A stretch of 64,000 nt of DNA from Planctomycetaceae bacterium (GTDB taxonomy: Bacteria > Planctomycetota > Planctomycetia > Planctomycetales > Planctomycetaceae): the NCBI GenBank assembly GCA_024742875.1, contig JANSXP010000032.1:1-64000 (forward strand). Reading direction: 5' to 3'. Numbering within the stretch: the first letter of the stretch is position 1; each line of letters opens with the position of its first letter. Below, in pieces: positions 10,677 to 19,463 of the stretch. The position numbers and the translations under genes are program-made. The notes below the pieces were generated by a model, which saw only the letters and a program-made list of their open reading frames with translations, was not told where the DNA came from and did not search any database.

Positions 10677-12518
10677 ATGGCACGCGCCGCGCGACGATTT
10701 TCCGTGCGACGTCAGTTGGGATCAGGATTCTTGAGCAGCGGATCACACTACACAGTACTGGCAAGGCGGTTTCGGCCTCAGGCGTTTGACGATGTCGTGG
10801 GGCAGGAACACGTCGCGCAAGCGCTGCGCAATGCGATCCGCGCAAACCGTGTGGCCCATGCGTATCTGTTCACTGGTGCCCGTGGGGTCGGCAAGACGTC
10901 CACCGCCCGAATTCTGGCCAAGGCGCTGAACTGTCCTCATGTGAAAGACGGTGTCCCCTGCAATCAGTGCGATGTTTGTGAGGCAGTTTCCGCCGGCGAC
11001 GACGTCGACGTGCTGGAAATCGACGGCGCCTCCAATCGTGGTATCGAAGACATTCGGTCGCTGCGAGCGAATGTACGCTCGATGTCGATGGGAGGCCGGT
11101 TCAAGCTCTACATTATCGACGAAGTTCACATGCTGACGCGGGAGGCGTTTAATGCGCTTCTGAAGACGCTGGAAGAACCGCCCGCGATGGTCAAGTTTGT
11201 GTTCTGCACGACGGAGCCCAACAAGGTACCGGACACCATTCTGTCACGCTGTCAGCGGTTTGATTTCAGCGCTATTGGTGAAGAGTCGATCGGTCAGCGT
11301 CTGCGGGAAATTGCAGCTGCGGAGGGCTTTGAGGTTGAGGACGATGCCATTGAACTGGTGGCGCGTCGAGCGCGGGGATCGATGCGGGACAGCCAGTCGC
11401 TGTTTGACCAGCTGCTGGCGTTCAGCGACGGCGTGGTGCGTGCCGCTGACGTGCACCGCATGCTCGGAACGGCCAGCGACGAGTTACTCTGCTCGCTGTT
11501 TGATGCCGTCTCGCAGCATCGCCCGGGTGAGGTGCTGAATCTGCTGGAGTCGGCCCTCAACTCTGGTGTTCAGGCGGGCGAAATGCTCGATCAGTGCATC
11601 AGCTATGTTCGCGATATGATGGTCACTCTCAGCGGCGGTGCGACTGTGGCACTCGCCAGCGTGGCGGGCAGCCTGAGGCCTGCGGTTACGGAGCAGGCCA
11701 CCAGGCTGACATTGCCCAACATCATGGCTGGTTTTCAGATTCTGTCAGAAGCGAAAGGCAGAATGCTGCGCAGCACATTTGCTCGTGTGCTCCTGGAAAT
11801 GGCTCTCGTGCAGGTGGCACTGCTGGAGGATCTGAGTGCCATCAGCGGGCTGTTGTCCGGAAATCTGCCAGCCCTGCCGGCCGGAGCGGCTGCACCGGCC
11901 GTGACAGACACCGCTTCCGCTGGGGATGACGAAAAAAAAAATGACATAGAACCGGCCACTGAGGAGCCCAATCCCCCTGAAGACGTCACGCCAGCTGGCC
12001 CGGCATTCGAGTTTTCCCCCGAGAATCAGGCGCGCCTACTGGCGGAAGTAATTGATAAGGCAGCCTTTACGTTGTCCACGGCGTTGAAGTCCGTGAGTGC
12101 AATAGCAATTTCCGGGCCAAACGGTCTAGAAATACAAGTCGGTGACTCCTATGATTTCCAGCGACGGGTGATTGAGCAGCATGAAAACCGCTCAGCCATT
12201 CAGTCCATTGTGGAACGTCTGACTGGGATTGATCCGGTGATCACAGTGAAAACTGTGGTGTCACCGGCAGGTGAGAAGCCTGTGACAGGTCCGGCAACGG
12301 CTCCAGCGGAAGCCTCACCGCGTCCGGTGGCCGCTGAGCGGCGGCAGGATCCTCCGCGGGTCAAAGGTCCGGCGAGACTGCGGGAACGAAAAGACGTCGA
12401 TCCGGAGCAGGACGCCTTCGTTCAGCAGGTGGTTGCCACGTTTGAGGCGCGTGTTGTGCGAGTGACGGATGCCCCCGTTCGACGGGGGACAGTCCCTGAG
12501 AATTCGGAAGAAAGTTGA
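10677..12518 (+). CDS. dnaX: DNA polymerase III subunits gamma/tau
   Basis: Clamp-loader ATPase, up to 613 residues. Conserved sequence begins at YTVLARRFRPQ (residue 25), so the Arg-rich first residues may not be translated. An in-frame TTG at 10731 is an alternative start; neither has a clear ribosome site. Seen: Walker A GARGVGKTSTA, a zinc module (four Cys in the CPHVKDGVPCNQCDVC stretch), the Walker B-like IDEVHML, and the TTEPNKVPDTILSRCQRF sensor region. After residue 418 the reading frame crosses a run of ten A residues (see separate entry). The remaining ~190 residues are the tau-specific tail. It heads a dnaX-ybaB-recR cluster, a widely conserved arrangement, with only 36 bases to ybaB. 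Confidence 0.95.
   Translation: MARAARRFSVRRQLGSGFLSSGSHYTVLARRFRPQAFDDVVGQEHVAQALRNAIRANRVAHAYLFTGARGVGKTSTARILAKALNCPHVKDGVPCNQCDVCEAVSAGDDVDVLEIDGASNRGIEDIRSLRANVRSMSMGGRFKLYIIDEVHMLTREAFNALLKTLEEPPAMVKFVFCTTEPNKVPDTILSRCQRFDFSAIGEESIGQRLREIAAAEGFEVEDDAIELVARRARGSMRDSQSLFDQLLAFSDGVVRAADVHRMLGTASDELLCSLFDAVSQHRPGEVLNLLESALNSGVQAGEMLDQCISYVRDMMVTLSGGATVALASVAGSLRPAVTEQATRLTLPNIMAGFQILSEAKGRMLRSTFARVLLEMALVQVALLEDLSAISGLLSGNLPALPAGAAAPAVTDTASAGDDEKKNDIEPATEEPNPPEDVTPAGPAFEFSPENQARLLAEVIDKAAFTLSTALKSVSAIAISGPNGLEIQVGDSYDFQRRVIEQHENRSAIQSIVERLTGIDPVITVKTVVSPAGEKPVTGPATAPAEASPRPVAAERRQDPPRVKGPARLRERKDVDPEQDAFVQQVVATFEARVVRVTDAPVRRGTVPENSEES
11931..11951 (+). other. A10 slippery site inside dnaX, probable tau/gamma switch
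   Basis: Bases 11932-11941 are ten consecutive A, read in frame as GAA AAA AAA AAT. One extra A, or a -1 ribosomal shift, gives GAA AAA AAA AAA TGA. One fewer A gives AAA ATG ACA TAG. Either event therefore ends the protein at about residue 422-423 of 613, right after the conserved ATPase and collar region. A GGGGA motif sits about six bases upstream. The arrangement closely resembles the Thermus thermophilus dnaX slippage site, which makes gamma by transcriptional slippage on nine A. Use of this site is inferred, not shown. Confidence 0.7.
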
Positions 12519-12554
12519 TGCGGCACATGTGGCCGCAGGAAATGAGGTCACGGA

Positions 12555-12908
12555 ATGTTTGATCAGCTGAAAAATCTGGGTTCGATGATGCAGCAGGCGA
12601 AGCAGATGCAAAGCCGCATGGCTGAAGTGAAGGAAAAAGTGGCCGAGATGCGGGTGGAAGGCATCGCGGGCGGAGAAATGGTCCGCGTGGAAGCCACTGG
12701 AGATCTGCGGATTATTGGCGTCCACATTGATCCGTCTCTACTCGAAACCGGTGACCGCGAAATGCTGGAGGAGCTGGTTTCTTCCGCCACCAACCAGGCG
12801 CTGCAAAAGGCCAAAGAAGCGGCGGCGAACGCCATGCAGGAAGTGGCTGGTGGTATGGACATTCCCGGGCTGAGCGACGCGATGTCGAAGTTTGGACTCG
12901 GTGGATAG
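12555..12908 (+). CDS. ybaB: YbaB/EbfC family nucleoid-associated protein
   Basis: 117 residues, the usual size. The family pattern is clear: MFDQLKNLGSMMQQAKQMQ followed by a helical stretch, then VRVEATGDLRIIGVHIDPSLL. The C-terminal helix is rich in Ala/Lys (NQALQKAKEAAANAMQEV). These small dimeric proteins bind DNA and are almost always encoded between dnaX and recR, as here. GAGG eight bases before the ATG is a good ribosome site. It is probably co-transcribed with dnaX (36-base gap) and recR (100-base gap). Confidence 0.93.
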   Translation: MFDQLKNLGSMMQQAKQMQSRMAEVKEKVAEMRVEGIAGGEMVRVEATGDLRIIGVHIDPSLLETGDREMLEELVSSATNQALQKAKEAAANAMQEVAGGMDIPGLSDAMSKFGLGG

Positions 12909-13008
12909 TTGATGCAGTGGCGTTGCTGCGACGCAGAAGGCCTGGTGTCTTTTTCGTCCTGCCGCCGCACACACAACGGAAACGGACATTCGACTGGAGG
13001 CCCGACGG

Positions 13009-13635
13009 ATGGCAGGAATGAAACGAGAGACAAGCGACCACCCCTATGGCGCGAGCGTAGGCCGATTGATCGACGAGTTTAATCGCCTGCCCGGCATCGG
13101 TCGCAAGTCTGCAGAGCGGCTGAGCAACTACATTCTTTCCTGCCGACCCGCTGAGGCCAACGCGCTGGCGGATGCGATCCGAGCCGTCAAAAGCAATGTT
13201 CACAAATGCACGACCTGTTTCAATCTGACGGAGAGCGATCCCTGCGATCTGTGCAAAGATGCCCGACGAGATGGCACCGTGGTCTGTGTTGTGGAGCAAC
13301 CGCGTGATGTGGTGGCGCTGGAAGCCAGTGGGGCTTTTACCGGTAAGTATCACGTGCTGGGAGGGAGGATTGCTCCACTTGAAGGGATCGGGCCGGAGAA
13401 CCTGACGATCAACCAGTTGGTGAGACGCGTACGCAAAGAAGGCGTCCGTGAGATCGTTATGGCCACCAATCCCACGCTGGAAGGTGATGGAACTGCATTG
13501 TTCATCACCAATCTACTGGAAAACGACGATGTAAAGATTACACGCCTGGCACGCGGAATCGCGTCCGGCAGCGTACTGGAATTTGCCAACCGGGAAATGC
13601 TGGCTGATGCTCTGCGCGGGCGTCAGTCGTTCTGA
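13009..13635 (+). CDS. recR: Recombination mediator protein RecR
   Basis: 208 residues. It acts with RecO (and RecF) in loading RecA at gaps. Seen: the helix-hairpin-helix block [15 protein letters not shown]; the four-cysteine zinc finger CTTC...CDLC around residues 67-84; a Toprim domain starting [14 protein letters not shown]; and the family's [16 protein letters not shown] and [13 protein letters not shown] blocks. GGAGG is eight bases from the ATG at 13009, which fixes this start over the internal ATG three codons later. Third gene of the dnaX-ybaB-recR cluster. Confidence 0.96.
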   Translation: MAGMKRETSDHPYGASVGRLIDEFNRLPGIGRKSAERLSNYILSCRPAEANALADAIRAVKSNVHKCTTCFNLTESDPCDLCKDARRDGTVVCVVEQPRDVVALEASGAFTGKYHVLGGRIAPLEGIGPENLTINQLVRRVRKEGVREIVMATNPTLEGDGTALFITNLLENDDVKITRLARGIASGSVLEFANREMLADALRGRQSF

Positions 13636-13744
13636 TGTTACTGATTTCGATTCTACTGCTTTAAGGGACAAGCTGGCGACAAACGAAGTGACACTTGTGG
13701 GCACCGCGTTTGCAGTGCACTGATTCACAGGTGAAGCGGGTTCC

Positions 13745-15292
13745 ATGACGGGGCCCGAGACCAGTGGGAACTATTCCGACATGCATCTCAATATCTCTCA
13801 GCAAATGAAAATGAGCCAGCAGATGAAGCTGGCTCCGCGGATGATCCAGTCCATGGAAATTCTGCAGCTGAACATGATGGCGCTGAATGAGCGCATCGAG
13901 CAGGAGATGGTCGAAAACGTCACTTTGGAAATGGTGGATAAAGAACGCGAGCAAACGCCTGCCACCGAGGCCGACGCTGCGACGGCAAAAACGGACGATA
14001 CGCCGGACCTGAAGAAAGACGTTGAAGAACGCGAACTCGTGACGGAGTCGGACAAAAGCAATGAGTCCGATTTCGAACGTCTGCTGGAAATCAGTTCAGA
14101 CTGGCCCGAAGACAACGTTAGTTTTGGTGGTGCTCAGCCATCGGCCAATCAGGTGGCCGACAGCATGGATCGTCAGCATGACGCCATGGCCAACACGCTC
14201 GCTCGTCCTCAGTCCATCCACGAGTACCTGCTGGAGCAGTTCAGCTTCAATTCAGTCGAGGAGCCCCAGCGTCAGTTTGGCGAATATCTCATTCAGCACC
14301 TGGATCACAATGGCCGCCTGCAGAGTCTGCTGGCAGAGGTTTGTCAGCAGTTCAATCGGGTGTACGACTGCAACGTCACCAATGAGCAGGCCGAAGACGT
14401 TCTGAGGATGATTCAGCAGCTGGATCCTCCCGGAGTCGGCGCGCGCGACCACAGCGAAATGCTGTTGCTGCAGATTACCGATAACATGCCGTTTCACGAG
14501 GTGATGCGGGTGCTGGTGCGGGATCATCTGGAAGACATCGCTTTCAATCGTCTGCCCGTCATCCAGAAGGCGACCGGCTATTCCATCGACATGATCAAAG
14601 TGGGGATTGAGCAGATCCAGACGCTCAATCCGTATCCGGGGCGCGGCTTTGAGCAGCGTCCGGTGCAGCGCATCACTCCCGACCTGGCTTTGGAAAAAGA
14701 CGACAAGGGAAATTACGTGGTGCGGCTGCTGGATGAGTACGTTCCCGAGCTGCGCATCAGCCCCCGCTACATCCGCATGCTGCAGGAAAATCCGACAGCG
14801 GAAACGCGGGAGTGGATCAAGAAAAAGGTGGAGTCTGCCAAGTGGCTGATTGATTCGATCGAACAGCGTTACAGCACTGTCAAAAAAGTGGCACAGCAGA
14901 TTATTGATCACCAGAAGGAGTTTCTGGAGAAGGGGCCCGAGTTTATTGCCCCACTCAAGATGCAGCAAATTGCTGATCGCGTTGGCGTGCACGTGACCAC
15001 CGTTTCCCGTGCGGTTGATGAGAAGTGGATTCAAACGCCCCGCGGGCTGTTCCCTCTGAAAAGGTTCTTTGGCGGTGGAACCCAGACAGCCAGCGGAGAA
15101 GAAGTTGCCTGGGACACCATTCGCATTAAACTGCAGGAGCTGATCGACGGCGAAGACAAGGCGAAGCCGCTCAGCGACGATGCGCTTGTTGAGGCCCTGT
15201 CAAAACAGGGCCTGAAGCTGGCCCGCCGTACGATCACCAAGTATCGCAAGCAGATGAACATTCCCAGTTCCCGACAGCGGCGGGAATACTAA
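13745..15292 (+). CDS. rpoN: RNA polymerase sigma-54 factor
   Basis: 515 residues. Region I is the Gln/Met-rich stretch SQQMKMSQQMKLAPRMIQSM, which contacts the activator. An acidic region II follows (about residues 65-125). Then come the core-binding domain (LLEQFSFNS, DPPGVGARD) and the helix-turn-helix DNA-binding part (IADRVGVHVTTVSRAV). The C-terminal RpoN box is intact (ARRTITKYRKQMNIPSSRQRR). The ATG at 13745 adds 12 residues before a second possible start at 13781; the choice is uncertain. Dependent promoters need bacterial enhancer-binding proteins, none of which lies in this window. Confidence 0.96.
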   Translation: MTGPETSGNYSDMHLNISQQMKMSQQMKLAPRMIQSMEILQLNMMALNERIEQEMVENVTLEMVDKEREQTPATEADAATAKTDDTPDLKKDVEERELVTESDKSNESDFERLLEISSDWPEDNVSFGGAQPSANQVADSMDRQHDAMANTLARPQSIHEYLLEQFSFNSVEEPQRQFGEYLIQHLDHNGRLQSLLAEVCQQFNRVYDCNVTNEQAEDVLRMIQQLDPPGVGARDHSEMLLLQITDNMPFHEVMRVLVRDHLEDIAFNRLPVIQKATGYSIDMIKVGIEQIQTLNPYPGRGFEQRPVQRITPDLALEKDDKGNYVVRLLDEYVPELRISPRYIRMLQENPTAETREWIKKKVESAKWLIDSIEQRYSTVKKVAQQIIDHQKEFLEKGPEFIAPLKMQQIADRVGVHVTTVSRAVDEKWIQTPRGLFPLKRFFGGGTQTASGEEVAWDTIRIKLQELIDGEDKAKPLSDDALVEALSKQGLKLARRTITKYRKQMNIPSSRQRREY

Positions 15293-15506
15293 GCGGGGAA
15301 CAGCGCTGTCCTGTCTGTCGCAGGACACGCAGTCTGGCTCCCCGGCTGTCCGTTCTCTCAGTGTTTCCGCGACCACAGGACGCGCCGCTACAGGACGCAT
15401 CCGGTTCCCTCGAATTGCTATCACATGGCAAAAAAGTCGGGGTGACAATCTGATTTTCGCCCGATTAGAATTTCCCGATCAGCAATCTCGTAAGCAGGAG
15501 ACGGCC

Positions 15507-15725
15507 ATGTCGGATTCCGGGTTTGTCAACGTCGCTGAAATCGGCACCGCTGCCGGTCGAGTCTGGGAGTTTCTGCACCAGCATGGTCCGACGTCCGTGC
15601 ATCGGATGGCCAGTCACCTCGATTTGACGCGTGATGTGCTGCTGCAGGCCATCGGATGGCTCGCGCGGGAAGACAAATTGTGCTTCCAGCGCGCCAGTCG
15701 GGGACGGCTCATCGGTTTGAAGTAG
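15507..15725 (+). CDS. Small winged-helix protein (DUF2582-like)
   Basis: 72 residues with an AGGAGA ribosome site seven bases before the ATG. It reads as one winged helix-turn-helix: GRVWEFLHQHGPTSVHRMA, then LDLTRDVLLQAIGWLARED as the recognition helix, and LCFQRASRGRLIGL as the wing. This matches the DUF2582 type of tiny DNA-binding domain that occurs alone in many anaerobes and planctomycetes. It follows rpoN by 214 bases on the same strand. Its target is unknown. Confidence 0.75.
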   Translation: MSDSGFVNVAEIGTAAGRVWEFLHQHGPTSVHRMASHLDLTRDVLLQAIGWLAREDKLCFQRASRGRLIGLK

Positions 15726-15847
15726 GTCCCGGTCCCGGTCCTGGCACGACCAGCGCTGTGCAAAAAACGGGGCCGTAACGCTTCACCCCCCGACCGGTCA
15801 CCGGCGCAGCAGAGCGTGCTGGTGGAAGCCACTTTTCGATTGACCGC

Positions 15848-17227
15848 TTACTTCTTCTTTTTCTTTCGGCCGAATGACCAGAACGATGACGGTTCGTGGG
15901 CTGCCGCGAAGTATTCCCTCGCGCGTCGCACGACATCGGGATGCAGAGCGGCCACATCGTTGTCTTCCCCGATGTCCGCATCCAGTTGATATAGCTCAAT
16001 TCCGTCTTTCTGGTCGACACCGCTGAGGTTCAGTTGAACGGCCTTCCAGTTTCCAAACCGAACCGCTCGCTTGCCGCCACGTTCATAGAATTCCCAGTAC
16101 AGGTATTCATGCTCAGGTTGCTCGCCCTGCCCCAGCAGTTCCGGCACCAGACTTAGTCCGTCGATACCTGCCGGGATTTTGGTGTCCGCCAGTTCGCAGA
16201 AGGTTGGCAACATATCCCAGTGGGCGCTCACATGCTGTGAGATACTTCCGGGCGCGATCTGTCCGGGCCAGCGTGCAATCAGCGGCGCGCGAATTCCGCC
16301 TTCATAGACGTCCCGTTTGTGCCCCTTCAGTGGCCCATTGCTGTCAAAAAACAGCGGGTCATGGCCCCCTTCTTTGTGAGGTCCGTTATCGCTGGACAGC
16401 ATGACAATCGTGTTTTCATCGATTTTCAATTCCTGCAGCAAAGCCATCAACTCCCCCACCCCGTCATCCATATGCGTCATCATGGCGGCGAAGGCGGCGA
16501 TGGGATTGCGCACCTGTGGACCGGAGTACCGTCCGATCTTTGAATTGAACTGCGAAAACTTCCTGCGCCAGACCTCCATCAAATCGTCCGGGGCGTGCAT
16601 TGCGGCATGCGGGATGGTAAGCGGCAGGAACGCAAAGAAAGGCCGATCTTTGTTGTCACGAACAAACTGGAGTGCTTCATCCATGATCAGTGGCGCCGTG
16701 TAGGTTTTACCATCCAGAGGCTCGCGAACCCTGTTCCGCCACAGGTGGGTGGGGTAATAGTTATGTGCCTGTCGCTGACAGTTGTAGCCATAGAACAAGT
16801 CAAAGTGCTCGGCCGGATCACTGGGAGATCCGGGTGCTCCCAGTCCCCATTTTCCGAAAGCGCCGGTTGTGTAGCCGGCCGTTTTCAACAGGCGGGGGAT
16901 GGTCACGATATCTGCCGGCATGGCGGCCTGCCCTTCCGGCTTGACCTCGCGATTGCCGCGCACGTAACTGTGTCCTGTGTGCACGCCCGTCATCAGGCAG
17001 CAGCGCGTGGGCGCGCAGACGGTCGACCCGGAGTAGTGGTCCGTGAATCGCATGCCCTCAGCAGCCAGCTGATCAATATGGGGGGTGGCAAATTTTGTCT
17101 GCCCATAGCAGGACAGGTCTCCGTAGCCGGCATCATCCAGCAGGATGTAGATGATGTTGGGACGATCTGCGGCTGTAACCAGTGGCAGAAAACAGCAGAC
17201 GAGCAGGACAGACAGCAGACGCTTCAT
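15848..17227 (-). CDS. Secreted sulfatase (arylsulfatase type)
   Basis: 459 residues from the ATG at 17227, which directly begins a signal peptide (cleavage after VTAA near residue 20). Metal-binding DDAGYGDLSCYG follows, then the Cys-type sulfatase signature CAPTRCC with the formylglycine cysteine at residue 71. Further on are GKWGLG, the PFFAFLPLTIPHAAMHAP block and SSDNGPHKEGGHD. It should hydrolyse sulfate esters, most likely of algal polysaccharides, in the periplasm after maturation by a separate formylglycine enzyme. The C-terminus ends in five lysines after SFGR, which is unusual. The frame is open upstream through a hydrophobic stretch (see 17228-17428). Specificity cannot be read from sequence. 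Confidence 0.92.
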   Translation of the reverse strand: MKRLLSVLLVCCFLPLVTAADRPNIIYILLDDAGYGDLSCYGQTKFATPHIDQLAAEGMRFTDHYSGSTVCAPTRCCLMTGVHTGHSYVRGNREVKPEGQAAMPADIVTIPRLLKTAGYTTGAFGKWGLGAPGSPSDPAEHFDLFYGYNCQRQAHNYYPTHLWRNRVREPLDGKTYTAPLIMDEALQFVRDNKDRPFFAFLPLTIPHAAMHAPDDLMEVWRRKFSQFNSKIGRYSGPQVRNPIAAFAAMMTHMDDGVGELMALLQELKIDENTIVMLSSDNGPHKEGGHDPLFFDSNGPLKGHKRDVYEGGIRAPLIARWPGQIAPGSISQHVSAHWDMLPTFCELADTKIPAGIDGLSLVPELLGQGEQPEHEYLYWEFYERGGKRAVRFGNWKAVQLNLSGVDQKDGIELYQLDADIGEDNDVAALHPDVVRRAREYFAAAHEPSSFWSFGRKKKKK

Positions 17228-17428
17228 CGTGATCCGTTCTTTGGCGATGGGAAGATCAGGAGCACCCACAGGGGCGAAAACAAAAGCGACAATGACAAAG
17301 ATTGCCAGAATCGCAAGGCAGCCCGCGAGGCCCCACCAGCTTTTCTTCTGATGTGCGGGGGGGCTGGCTGGCTCGGGGGCCCATTGACCCGATGAAAACA
17401 TGCTTCGGCCGTCTGCCCCCGGCGGCAC
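17228..17428 (-). other. In-frame upstream extension of the sulfatase with a transmembrane-like stretch
   Basis: The 67 codons before the sulfatase start are open and in frame. They encode a planctomycete-like membrane motif: polar QKKSWWG followed by about 20 hydrophobic residues (LAGCLAILAIFVIVAFVF). No ribosome site precedes the possible ATG at 17401, and a second, genuine signal peptide follows. It is either a remnant of a small membrane-protein gene fused in frame to the sulfatase frame, or a chance open frame. The remaining gap up to rpmE2 (17429-17867) holds no gene I can support. Confidence 0.35.
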
Positions 17429-17867
17429 ACACGGTCGCTGTCAGAGGAAGCAGTCGGGAGCTTTTTCCACCAAACCTACTGAGGACCAGCGGACAGGCGC
17501 TCTTTATCAACAAGTCGCCTTTCGAGATCCGATGCGGATCCGGAAGTGGGACTGAGCCAGTCTCTGAGGGAAATCTGGTGTCGTCGGCCCAATCGCGATC
17601 GTTTGCCCAGCGACGTCTGGCTGTGCCAAAATAAGAAAAAGCACGCTGGGAGGGGTGATTGGTCCGAAAATCGCCGAATTTCGGCTGCGGATCAGCCATT
17701 TTGGGCAACTCCGCGTGTCATTTGTGAAGGAGTGGGTTTTTGCTTGCCGATCTGACTACTCAGCCTTAGACTCCGCAACTTCGAAATTTCTGACAGATTC
17801 ATTTCTCGGCAGTGCCCGAGAGCCGGTGTACTCGCCACTGGCTGGCAGCTGCTGAAAGGCCCTCACC

Positions 17868-18164
17868 ATGCAAAAAGACATTCATCCGGAATATCGGGAT
17901 GTCATCTTCCAGGACACGTCAGACGGTACCCGCTTTCTGATCAAGTCGACCATCAAGTGCAAGGAAACCGGCACCTGGGAGGACGGCAACGAATATCCAC
18001 TGTTCAAAGTCGAAATCAGCTCGGCCTCACACCCGTTTTATACCGGCAAGATGAAGTTTGTTGACTCCGCCGGTCGCGTTGAAAAGTTCCAGAAGAAGTA
18101 CAACTGGGGCAACGTTGGCAAGACGGAAGAAGCCAAGCAGGAAGAATCAGAAGCGGCCAAATAG
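17868..18164 (+). CDS. rpmE2: 50S ribosomal protein L31, type B
   Basis: 98 residues. Signature blocks: [14 protein letters not shown], then [38 protein letters not shown] and a short charged tail. The typical zinc-binding CxxC pair of type A L31 is absent, which marks the zinc-independent type B form. The start codon follows GAAAGG about ten bases upstream. It precedes prfA by 127 bases, with a terminator in between, so the two are likely separate units or partly linked by read-through. L31 next to prfA is a common arrangement. Confidence 0.95.
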   Translation: MQKDIHPEYRDVIFQDTSDGTRFLIKSTIKCKETGTWEDGNEYPLFKVEISSASHPFYTGKMKFVDSAGRVEKFQKKYNWGNVGKTEEAKQEESEAAK

Positions 18165-18189
18165 CAACGCTGATCGAAAATTTCACAGG

Positions 18190-18226
18190 GGACGCGCGCG
18201 GTATTCCGCGGGCGTCCTTTGTTTTT
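18190..18226 (+). terminator. Terminator of rpmE2
   Basis: GGACGCGCGCGG at 18190-18201 pairs with CCGCGGGCGTCC at 18206-18217 around a TATT loop. There is one G-G mismatch in twelve pairs, and TTTGTTTTT follows. Confidence 0.85.
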
Positions 18227-18291
18227 GACGGCCCGTCAAACCTCATCGATTTGCTCTGTCCACGCTCTGACCACTTTCCAAGGACGCCGCT

Positions 18292-19365
18292 ATGTTTCCC
18301 AGTCTGGAAGCCAAACGAGAACGCCACGACGAACTGGCAAAACTGCTGGAAGATCCGGAGATCACTTCCAACATCGATAAGCTTCTGGAGATCCAGAAGG
18401 AAATGGGAGGCCTGGCCAAGGTGGCCAAAGCCGTCGTGGAGTTTCATGAGATCGAAGGCGATATTGAGGCGGCGAAGATGATGGTCGATGAGGAGACCGA
18501 CGCCGACTCCAAAGCCTACGCTCAGGAGGAACTGAATGAACTGGTGGCCCGTCGCGACGCGATGGCCACGGAACTGGAAGATCTGGCAACAGCCGGCGAT
18601 TCGATTACCCGAGGGTCGCTGATTCTTGAAATCCGTGCAGGCACAGGCGGAGACGAAGCTGCGTTATTCGCGAAGAACCTGTACGACATGTACATGAAGT
18701 ATTCGGAAGTCAACGGCTGGAAGGTGGAACTGCTGGAAGTCAACTTTACGGAACTGGGCGGTATCAAAGAGGCGGTGTGCTCGATCTCCGGTGAGGGCGC
18801 CTATCATAAACTGCAGTTTGAAAGTGGGGGCCACCGGGTCCAGCGGGTTCCCGAAACGGAAACTCAGGGGCGCGTCCACACCAGCGCGGCGACTGTCGCT
18901 GTGCTGCCGGAAGCGACCGACGTAGAAATCGACATCAAGCCGGAAGACCTGCAGGTTGACACCATGCGCGCCGGAGGGCCGGGCGGTCAGAAGGTGAACA
19001 AAACGGAAAGCGCAGTGCGGATGACGCACCTTCCCACCGGCATTGTGGTGAAGATTCAGGACGAAAAGAGCCAGCACAAGAACCGTGCCAAGGCGCTGCG
19101 TGTCTTGAAAAGTCGCATCCTCGAGCACGAGCAGGGACAGGCCAATGCGGCGCGTGCCGAGGCGCGTCGGACTCTGGTGGGGTCGGGGGACCGCAGCCAG
19201 AGGATTCGTACCTACAATTACCCACAGAACCGCATTACCGACCACCGATGTGGACTTTCCATTCACAAGCTTGATCGCATTATCACGGGCGAAATGAGTG
19301 AGTTGATTGAGGGACTGGTGGAATTTGATCGCCAGGAGCGGCTGAAGGGCAATCGCGGCGATTAA
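18292..19365 (+). CDS. prfA: Peptide chain release factor 1
   Basis: 357 residues. It recognises UAA/UAG and triggers peptide release. Seen: an N-terminal coiled-coil-like domain; the tripeptide anticodon element within [18 protein letters not shown] (PET in the PxT position, so RF1 rather than RF2); and the catalytic GGQ within [18 protein letters not shown] around residues 226-240. C-terminal [16 protein letters not shown] is also present. No frameshift site exists, as expected for RF1. prmC, whose product methylates the GGQ glutamine, starts 98 bases downstream, so the two are functionally paired. Confidence 0.97.
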   Translation: MFPSLEAKRERHDELAKLLEDPEITSNIDKLLEIQKEMGGLAKVAKAVVEFHEIEGDIEAAKMMVDEETDADSKAYAQEELNELVARRDAMATELEDLATAGDSITRGSLILEIRAGTGGDEAALFAKNLYDMYMKYSEVNGWKVELLEVNFTELGGIKEAVCSISGEGAYHKLQFESGGHRVQRVPETETQGRVHTSAATVAVLPEATDVEIDIKPEDLQVDTMRAGGPGGQKVNKTESAVRMTHLPTGIVVKIQDEKSQHKNRAKALRVLKSRILEHEQGQANAARAEARRTLVGSGDRSQRIRTYNYPQNRITDHRCGLSIHKLDRIITGEMSELIEGLVEFDRQERLKGNRGD

Positions 19366-19463
19366 TCGCCCGTCGTGGCCTGTGTGTGGTGCGGTGGAAT
19401 CTGCTACAGTTTCAGCGCTGCGGTATGTCCTGTTCCGAACCGCGCATCGCGTTCGAGAACCCC

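Noticed and set aside
10711-10750. SRP-RNA-like ATCAGG...GAGCAGC motif before the dnaX conserved start
   Set aside because: The usual tetraloop and pairing stem are missing and the stretch overlaps the dnaX frame; judged coincidental.
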